A stretch of 64,000 bases of DNA. It comes from Bordetella genomosp. 8. GTDB lineage: Bacteria; Pseudomonadota; Gammaproteobacteria; Burkholderiales; Burkholderiaceae_B. The stretch covers positions 6,076,001 to 6,140,000 of the forward strand of contig NZ_CP021108.1 in the NCBI RefSeq assembly GCF_002119685.1. Reading direction: 5' to 3'. Shown piece after piece: positions 58,534 to 64,000 of this stretch (its first letter is position 1; the number at the start of each line of letters is the position of its first letter). The notes below the pieces were generated by a model. That model did not search any database and was not told where the DNA came from. It worked only from the letters and a program-made list of their open reading frames with translations. A program made the translations under genes and the position numbers.

Positions 58534-59334
58534 TCATTCGTGTTGATGCGTACGGTACCAATACGTGTACCGGTCGGAGAAACCCAGCGATGCGTAAAGC
58601 CGCCGCGCGGCGGCATTCCCCTGCTCGACCTGCAGATACGCGCGGGCGGCGCCGGCGTCGCGGGCGACGTCGAACAGGCGATGCATGATCTGCCGCGCAT
58701 ATCCGCGCCGCCGCGATTCTTCATCGACGACCACGTCGAAGATACCGGCGAGTTCGCCATCGATCACCGCCATGCCCGTCGCCACGGTGCGGCCTTCATC
58801 GTCGCGCGCAACCAGCCTGACGCAGGGCACGGCCACGGTGGACAGGCGTCGCCTGTGTTCGGTCACGTGTTCGGCCCCTGAGCGGCGCAGCATGCCGGCG
58901 ATCGTCGCGAATCCGTCCGCATCGGCCTGCTCGTATCGTAGCGTGCCGCGCATCGCCGGATCGGGCGTCCCGCGCATGGAGGCAACCATGACGGCGTTCT
59001 CCGCATAACGATGCCATCCACGCGCGGCGAGCTGCTCATCCAGGCCGCGGTCGGGGCTGGCCGAAGTGAGGCGGAAAATCAGCGGCTGCCGCGCGCGACC
59101 GTAGAGTTCGCGGCAGTAGGCCAGCTTTTCTTCCAGGTCACGATGGGGCGTGGCGATGACATTGATGCTGCGCGCCCGCTTGGCGACCGACGGCGCCCAT
59201 CGCACGAGCCAGCCATCGTAGAGCATCTGTTCGCGCACGACCGTGGCATTCAGGGCCGCTTCTTCTATGCGCAATGCCAGCGCATCGATAGTGTCGACGG
59301 GATCGGTTGACGGAATGGCGGCAACGGCGCACAC
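58534..59334 (-). CDS. GNAT-family acetyltransferase inserted between parA and parB
   Basis: This 266-residue protein has the acetyl-CoA motif EESRRRGYARQIMHRLF and the C-terminal RLYASLGFSDRYTYWY, with an uncharacterised N-terminal half. The start is a GTG at 59334, 4 bases after the parA stop, so it is translationally linked to parA. Partner and substrate are unknown. Confidence 0.85.
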   Translation of the reverse strand: MCAVAAIPSTDPVDTIDALALRIEEAALNATVVREQMLYDGWLVRWAPSVAKRARSINVIATPHRDLEEKLAYCRELYGRARQPLIFRLTSASPDRGLDEQLAARGWHRYAENAVMVASMRGTPDPAMRGTLRYEQADADGFATIAGMLRRSGAEHVTEHRRRLSTVAVPCVRLVARDDEGRTVATGMAVIDGELAGIFDVVVDEESRRRGYARQIMHRLFDVARDAGAARAYLQVEQGNAAARRLYASLGFSDRYTYWYRTHQHE

Positions 59335-59338
59335 GGCG

Positions 59339-60139
59339 TCAATCCACCAGCGCCTGCACGCGTTCGATCATCTCCGCGCCGAAGGATATGTATGCCTGCG
59401 CGCCGCGCGACGCCCGGTCGTACACCACGCCGGGCATCCCATAGCTGGGCGCCTCGGCCAGCCGCACATTGCGCGGCACGACGGTGGCGAAAACCTTGTC
59501 GCCGAAATGCGCTTCGAGCTGCGCCGACACCTGCTGCTGCAGCGTCATGCGAGGGTCGAACATGACGCGCAACAAACCGATGACGCGCAGCTGCGGGTTG
59601 ATGTTGCGGTGTACGCGCTTGATGGTGTTAACCAGATCGGACAGGCCTTCCAGCGCGAAATATTCGCATTGCATCGGAATGATGACGCCATGCGCGGCGG
59701 CAAGGCCGTTCAACGTCAGCAGCGACAACGTGGGCGGGCAATCGATCAGGATGAAGTCGTATTCCTGGGCCACCGTGTCCAGTGCGTGCCGCAACTGGCG
59801 TTCGCGCTCTTCCATCTGTACCAGATCGATTTCGGCGCCCGCCAGTTCGCGGTTGGCGGGAAGCACGTCATATCCGCCGACTTCGGAACGCACGCGCGCA
59901 TCGGCGATGGTGGTGTCGCCTATCAACACCTCGTACAGATTGGACTGCAACCCTGCCTTGTCGATGCCGCTGCCCATGGTGGCATTGCCCTGCGGATCCA
60001 GGTCGACCAGCAATACGCGCTTGCCATGGGTGGCCAGCCCGGCCGCCAGGTTGATGGCCGTGGTCGTCTTGCCGACGCCACCCTTCTGGTTCGCGATGCA
60101 GAAGACGCGGGCGGTTGTACTGGGCTCAGTTTGGTTCAT
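59339..60139 (-). CDS. parA: Chromosome partitioning ATPase ParA
   Basis: This 266-residue Walker-type ATPase (Soj/ParA) has the deviant Walker A KGGVGKTT (19-26), LLVDLDPQGNATMGSG and the switch DCPPTLSLLTLN. It moves ParB-parS complexes. Its start overlaps the rsmG stop by four bases (ATGA). Confidence 0.97.
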   Translation of the reverse strand: MNQTEPSTTARVFCIANQKGGVGKTTTAINLAAGLATHGKRVLLVDLDPQGNATMGSGIDKAGLQSNLYEVLIGDTTIADARVRSEVGGYDVLPANRELAGAEIDLVQMEERERQLRHALDTVAQEYDFILIDCPPTLSLLTLNGLAAAHGVIIPMQCEYFALEGLSDLVNTIKRVHRNINPQLRVIGLLRVMFDPRMTLQQQVSAQLEAHFGDKVFATVVPRNVRLAEAPSYGMPGVVYDRASRGAQAYISFGAEMIERVQALVD

Positions 60140-60828
60140 GGATTTCCTTGACTACCTGCGCCATCGCGGCGCATCCATATCAGGCATCGTTGCGCGTCGA
60201 GTTCAGGAACAGAGACAGGGTCGATACGAATGACGCGCCACGCATGTTCGGCGTGCAGCTGCTGGATTTCGTCATCCGGGACTTTGCCCTTCAGGGCCAG
60301 CAGGGTACCACCGGGGGCGACGTGCTGTCCCGCAAGACGGGCGAAGTCGTGCAGGGAAGCAAAGGCGCGCGACGTCACGACGTCACAGTTGCCCGCCGGG
60401 AGTTGTTCCACACGTTGATGCATGGCGGCCAGATTGGGCAGCGCAAGCGCGGCGGCCGCCTGGCGAATGAAGGCGGTCTTCTTCTCGACCGCGTCGATGC
60501 AGGTGATACGCCAGCCCGGGCGCATGATGGCCAGCACCACGCCAGGCAGGCCGGCGCCCGCACCGACGTCGTAAAGCTTGCCGTCGGGCGGCATCGCGCC
60601 GTCCAGCGGGCCCACCACGGCCAGGCTGTCGAAGAGGTGCTGCACCAGCATCTGGTCCGGGTCCCTGACCGCGGTGAGATTGTAGGTACGGTTCCACCGC
60701 TGCAGCAGCAGCAGATAGCCCAGCAGCCCGGAGACCTGCTCATCCGTAATAGAGAGTGCCAGCGTCGCGCAGGCTCGCCTGAGCCTGACGTCGTGTTCGC
60801 CCTGTCCCGATACCTGCGCCGGCGTCAT
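60136..60828 (-). CDS. rsmG: 16S rRNA (guanine-527-N7)-methyltransferase RsmG
   Basis: This 230-residue SAM-dependent methyltransferase has the SAM loop [15 protein letters not shown] and the conserved [11 protein letters not shown]. Loss of this enzyme gives low-level streptomycin resistance. It overlaps mnmG and parA by four bases at each end, so the three are coupled. Confidence 0.96.
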   Translation of the reverse strand: MTPAQVSGQGEHDVRLRRACATLALSITDEQVSGLLGYLLLLQRWNRTYNLTAVRDPDQMLVQHLFDSLAVVGPLDGAMPPDGKLYDVGAGAGLPGVVLAIMRPGWRITCIDAVEKKTAFIRQAAAALALPNLAAMHQRVEQLPAGNCDVVTSRAFASLHDFARLAGQHVAPGGTLLALKGKVPDDEIQQLHAEHAWRVIRIDPVSVPELDAQRCLIWMRRDGAGSQGNP

Positions 60829-62741
60829 GCGGCGCGTTTGCGCGAGCCGTAGTGCAGGCGCTTGAGGTGGATCAACAGCAGTGAAATAGCGGCGGGCGTG
60901 ACGCCGGATATGCGCGCTGCCTGGCCTATGGTCTCGGGCCGATGCGCCTTGAGCTTCTGGCGCACCTCGAAGGACAGGCTGAGCACGGCGTCATAGTCCA
61001 GGTCCTCGGGCAGGCGTTGGCCTTCGTGCGCCATGTGCTTCTGCACTTCGTCCTGTTGGCGGGCGATATAGCCGGCGTATTTGACCTGGATCTCCACCTG
61101 CTGGGCGGCGTCGCTATCCGTGAGCCCCGGGCCGCCCACGAGATTGCCGTTCGGCAGCGTGGCGGTCATCAGCGCCTGGTAGCTGACATTGGGACGCTTC
61201 AACAGGTCTGATAGTGAGTACTCACGTTCAATCTGCTGGCCGAGCAGTGGCTCAGCCACTTCCTGTGGCAGATTCCGCGGCGTCACCCAGGTCGTCCGCA
61301 AACGCTGGACTTCCGCGTCGACGGAATCGCGTTTACGTTGGAAGGCTTCCCAACGGGCGTCGTCGACCAAGCCGAGCCTGCGGCCTGTTTCGGTCAACCG
61401 CAGGTCCGCATTGTCTTCGCGCAAGCTGAGTCGGTATTCCGCCCGGGACGTGAACATGCGGTAAGGCTCGGTGACCCCGCGCGTGATCAGGTCGTCCACC
61501 AGCACACCCAGGTAGGCCTCGTCGCGGCGAGGCGTCCACCCTTCCCTGTCCTGGGCCGCCAGCGCGGCGTTCAAGCCCGCCAGCAATCCTTGCGCGGCGG
61601 CTTCCTCGTATCCGGTGGTGCCATTGATCTGGCCTGCGAAATAAAGGCCAGAAATAGCACGGGTTTCCAGCGTGGACTTGAGGCCACGCGGATCGAAATA
61701 ATCGTATTCGATCGCGTAGCCGGGCCGCAGGATGTGCGCGTTCTCCAATCCCGGTAGGGAATGGATCAATTCCAGTTGCACATCGAATGGCAGGCTGGTG
61801 GACACTCCATTGGGGTAGACCTCGTGGGTGTCCAATCCCTCCGGCTCCAGAAACACCTGATGGGAAGTCTTGTCGGCGAACCGGTGGATCTTGTCTTCGA
61901 TGGACGGGCAGTAGCGGGGACCGATGCCTTCGATGACGCCGCTGTACATCGGGGACCTGTCCAGGCCGCCGCGGATGATGTCGTGCGTGCGGGCATTGGT
62001 GTGCGTGATCCAGCACGGGAGCTGACGCGGATGCATCGCCGCGTTGCCCATGAAGGAAAACACCGGGATAGGGTCAAGGTCACCGGGTTGTTCCTCCAGC
62101 ACGCTGTAGTCGATGGTCCGGCCATCGATGCGAGGAGGCGTACCGGTCTTCAGGCGGCCTTGCGGCAGCTTGAGCTCCTTCAGGCGCTGGCCCAGCGTCG
62201 TGGCGGGCGGATCCCCCGCGCGCCCGGCTGTGTAGTGCTGCAGACCGACATGGATCAAGCCGTTCAGAAAAGTCCCTGCGGTAAGGACCACTTTCCTGGC
62301 GCGGAATTTCAGGCCAATCTGGGTGACGGCGCCCACAACCCGGTCACCTTCCACCATCAGATCGTCCACGGCCTGCTGGAACAGCCACAGATTGGGCTGG
62401 TTCTCCAACCGCGCACGGATGGACTTGCGGTATAGCACCCTGTCCGCTTGCGCCCGCGTCGCGCGGACGGCCGGTCCCTTGGAGCCGTTGAGTATGCGGA
62501 ACTGGATCCCCGCCTCGTCCGTGGCCAGGGCCATCGCACCGCCCAGGGCATCGATCTCCTTGACCAGATGCCCCTTGCCAATGCCGCCGATGGACGGATT
62601 GCAGGACATCTGACCCAGGGTCTCGATGTTATGGGTCAGCAATAGGGTCTTGGCGCCGCTGCGGGCCGACGCCAATGCCGCTTCCGTGCCGGCGTGGCCA
62701 CCACCTACAACGATGACGTCAAACTCGCGGGGATAATCCAT
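60825..62741 (-). CDS. mnmG: tRNA-uridine 5-carboxymethylaminomethyl modification enzyme MnmG
   Basis: MnmG (GidA) with MnmE modifies the wobble uridine of several tRNAs. From ATG 62741 ([18 protein letters not shown]) it has 638 residues. The FAD-binding [12 protein letters not shown], the [17 protein letters not shown] region and the C-terminal MnmE-binding domain are present. The frame is open eight codons upstream. It is the first gene after oriC. Confidence 0.97.
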   Translation of the reverse strand: MDYPREFDVIVVGGGHAGTEAALASARSGAKTLLLTHNIETLGQMSCNPSIGGIGKGHLVKEIDALGGAMALATDEAGIQFRILNGSKGPAVRATRAQADRVLYRKSIRARLENQPNLWLFQQAVDDLMVEGDRVVGAVTQIGLKFRARKVVLTAGTFLNGLIHVGLQHYTAGRAGDPPATTLGQRLKELKLPQGRLKTGTPPRIDGRTIDYSVLEEQPGDLDPIPVFSFMGNAAMHPRQLPCWITHTNARTHDIIRGGLDRSPMYSGVIEGIGPRYCPSIEDKIHRFADKTSHQVFLEPEGLDTHEVYPNGVSTSLPFDVQLELIHSLPGLENAHILRPGYAIEYDYFDPRGLKSTLETRAISGLYFAGQINGTTGYEEAAAQGLLAGLNAALAAQDREGWTPRRDEAYLGVLVDDLITRGVTEPYRMFTSRAEYRLSLREDNADLRLTETGRRLGLVDDARWEAFQRKRDSVDAEVQRLRTTWVTPRNLPQEVAEPLLGQQIEREYSLSDLLKRPNVSYQALMTATLPNGNLVGGPGLTDSDAAQQVEIQVKYAGYIARQQDEVQKHMAHEGQRLPEDLDYDAVLSLSFEVRQKLKAHRPETIGQAARISGVTPAAISLLLIHLKRLHYGSRKRAA

Positions 62742-62801
62742 GGTACTGAAGAGGTGAAAGAGCATTCAAGCCGCAATTATAGAGGCTGACGACCCTACGA
62801 G

Positions 62802-62817
62802 TGTTTCACGTGAAACT
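62802..62817. promoter_or_regulatory. parS site 1
   Basis: TGTTTCACGTGAAACT contains the perfect 14-bp palindrome GTTTCACGTGAAAC, the ParB recognition core. Confidence 0.9.
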
Positions 62818-62863
62818 CCCGGCCCGGCACATGGTAGGCGCGTTAGTTAGATGCCGGGCACAC

Positions 62864-62879
62864 TGTTCCACGTGAAACA
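62864..62879. promoter_or_regulatory. parS site 2
   Basis: TGTTCCACGTGAAACA matches the general consensus TGTTNCACGTGAAACA at all positions. Confidence 0.9.
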
Positions 62880-62942
62880 GTCATCGGTTAGCTATCGCTG
62901 TCTGATTCGGCGGACATCAGGAAGATAGAAGCGCTGCGTACA

Positions 62943-62958
62943 TGTTTCACGTGGAACA
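62943..62958. promoter_or_regulatory. parS site 3
   Basis: TGTTTCACGTGGAACA fits the consensus read on the other strand (one variable base). Confidence 0.9.
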
Positions 62959-63212
62959 CGCAGGCATAGCAAGCTTCCGGCCATTCCATTGTATGGACCT
63001 AGATACTTGACTGCTCATACCAGCCAGAGGCCTGCAAACTCGCTAACGTCCACACACTAAGCGCGGGGCGTGTCTCCTGGATTGTTGGCAGCGATGCCCC
63101 ACCCTTCCGCCCGAATGATGCGGCCGGAACCCGCGTTCAACACCACGAGGACCAGGCCGGGTAGAACGATCTGCCGGACACATCAGCCACGACGCCCAGG
63201 CGTTTGTGCTGA

Positions 63213-63228
63213 TGTTTCACGTGGAACG
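63213..63228. promoter_or_regulatory. parS site 4
   Basis: TGTTTCACGTGGAACG differs from site 3 only in the last base. Confidence 0.85.
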
Positions 63229-63423
63229 TAGATCGGTCTTCCTAAGCCGTTTGATCCAAGGCCGTACTCCTTCCGCACAAAATGGAGGAGAGAAACGTCG
63301 CTAACTTGCAGACCACGCGGGTTGATCCAAGCTGCTATCAACCGCTGGGAAGTCGCCAGGAACGACGAGCCGCCGCGCCGCAGCAGCCCGACTGGCGCTG
63401 CGCGAAGACGCTCGGACCACGAC

Positions 63424-63796
63424 CTATCCACAGATGTACCCACAGCCCCGACGCGCACTGCGTCGGCGTCCTGCATGCTGGGGATAGTTTTGTGAACAAC
63501 CGTCATCGACGGGCGCGAGGAATTGCGGACGCCTTCACGTCATTCGGCAAAAGGGGTGTGAAACCTACAAAAACCGGGGGAAAAAGGGGCGCGTATCTAC
63601 AGGACGATATAAAAACTACCGATAGTGGCCACTTTGAGAGACAAACCGCATGATCGAGGCGGCCCGCCGCCGTCTTCGATATCTGTGTATAACCCTGCGT
63701 CGAGGCGATGTAGCCGTACCCGAAGATGGGACGCGGGACCAAATGCCTACGCAATACGCGCTATCTATCCCAGGCTTATCCACAGGGTTATTCACT
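63424..63796. promoter_or_regulatory. DnaA-box cluster
   Basis: One perfect box TTATCCACA (63776-63784) and a TTATACACA on the minus strand (63684-63692) are accompanied by near matches: CTATCCACA (63424-63432), TTGTTCACA on minus (63491-63499) and TTATTCACT (63788-63796). Such density in 370 bases of a gene-free region supports an origin. Confidence 0.75.
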
Positions 63797-63837
63797 GCAC
63801 AAAACATAACGCCCCGGCTGCCTATAGCAACCAGGGC

Positions 63838-63860
63838 GATAAAAGGCCAGCGGGGCTGGC
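63838..63860 (-). terminator. Terminator of the cold-shock gene
   Basis: On the minus strand GCCAGC (63855-63860) pairs with GCTGGC (63846-63851) around a CCC loop, and is followed by CTTTTAT. It lies about 50 bases past the cold-shock stop codon. Confidence 0.65.
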
Positions 63861-63910
63861 ACCGCGCTAGGCGGTCCTAATAAGTTGAGTACGGTCTGGA
63901 ACTGTACGAC

Positions 63911-64000
63911 CTAGAGCGGACGGATGTCAGCAGCTTGAGGACCTTTGGGGCCGTCCTTGACTTCGAACTCCACATCCTGGCCTTCGTTCAAGCTGCGATA
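63911..64000 (-). CDS. Cold-shock protein, 3' part (starts outside the window)
   Basis: The last 29 codons of a CspA-type single-stranded nucleic-acid-binding protein are visible. The end is YRSLNEGQDVEFEVKDGPKG followed by PQAADIRPL, the usual C-terminus of betaproteobacterial Csp proteins. The N-terminal RNP motifs lie outside the window. It is transcribed toward oriC. Confidence 0.93.
   Translation of the reverse strand, partial: YRSLNEGQDVEFEVKDGPKGPQAADIRPL

Larger units (their letters stand above)
62766..63910. other. Probable chromosomal origin region (oriC)
   Basis: This 1.1-kb gene-free region follows mnmG and holds four parS sites and a cluster of DnaA-box-like sequences. AT-rich tracts are at 63560-63625. 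dnaA is not adjacent, as in Bordetella where the origin lies by gidA/mnmG. Repeated TTGATCCAAG (63251-63260 and 63322-63331) is also seen. The location and content are strong, but no functional evidence is possible here. Confidence 0.8.

Overview
The window reads as a GC-rich betaproteobacterial chromosome, most likely Bordetella or a close Alcaligenaceae relative. The evidence is the gene order mnmG-rsmG-parA-parB beside a parS-rich origin, the tRNA-tuf-secE-nusG-rpl-rpoBC block, the contiguous str-S10-spc-alpha ribosomal supercluster, and two Bug/TctC-type orphan binding proteins, a family greatly expanded in Bordetella. This assignment rests on recognised gene order and protein families, not on a database search.

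Layout from left to right. (1) 1-24010, almost all on the minus strand: rpoA (5' part), rpsD, rpsK, rpsM, rpmJ, infA, secY, the spc ribosomal genes back to rplN, then S10 genes rpsQ back to rplC, rpsJ, tuf, fusA, rpsG and rpsL. A near-consensus promoter sits at 23982-24010. The S10 and spc parts are split at 8004-13716 by an accessory block: a lipid A hydroxylase-like gene, LysR, Bug protein, RidA, RutD-like hydrolase and aldehyde dehydrogenase. (2) 24041-37115, accessory: a membrane pseudokinase with a PEGA domain, divergent from a TssQ-like lipoprotein; an IS3-type transposase remnant; a complete polar amino acid ABC transporter; a D-aminoacylase-like gene, Bug protein, SelA-like PLP enzyme, GNAT and LysR; and an unrecognised 570-residue protein. 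(3) 37204-51472, minus strand: rpoC, rpoB, rplL, rplJ, rplA, rplK, nusG, secE, tRNA-Trp, a second tuf, and tRNA-Thr, tRNA-Gly and tRNA-Tyr behind a near-consensus promoter. (4) 51527-57590, accessory: iron-type alcohol dehydrogenase, aldehyde dehydrogenase and glutamine synthetase-like enzyme, a divergent DeoR regulator, and an asparaginase. (5) 57583-64000: parB, a GNAT gene, parA, rsmG and mnmG, followed by about 1.1 kb with four parS sites and several DnaA boxes (probable oriC), then the 3' end of a cold-shock gene.

How it works together: the translation and transcription machinery is concentrated next to the origin and mostly co-oriented. Catabolic cassettes with their own regulators have been inserted between operons, bounded by bidirectional terminators (13755-13786 and 37125-37175). 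The accessory modules suggest uptake and breakdown of N-acyl or D-amino acids and of amines through gamma-glutamyl intermediates. Those roles are inferred from family and context only.
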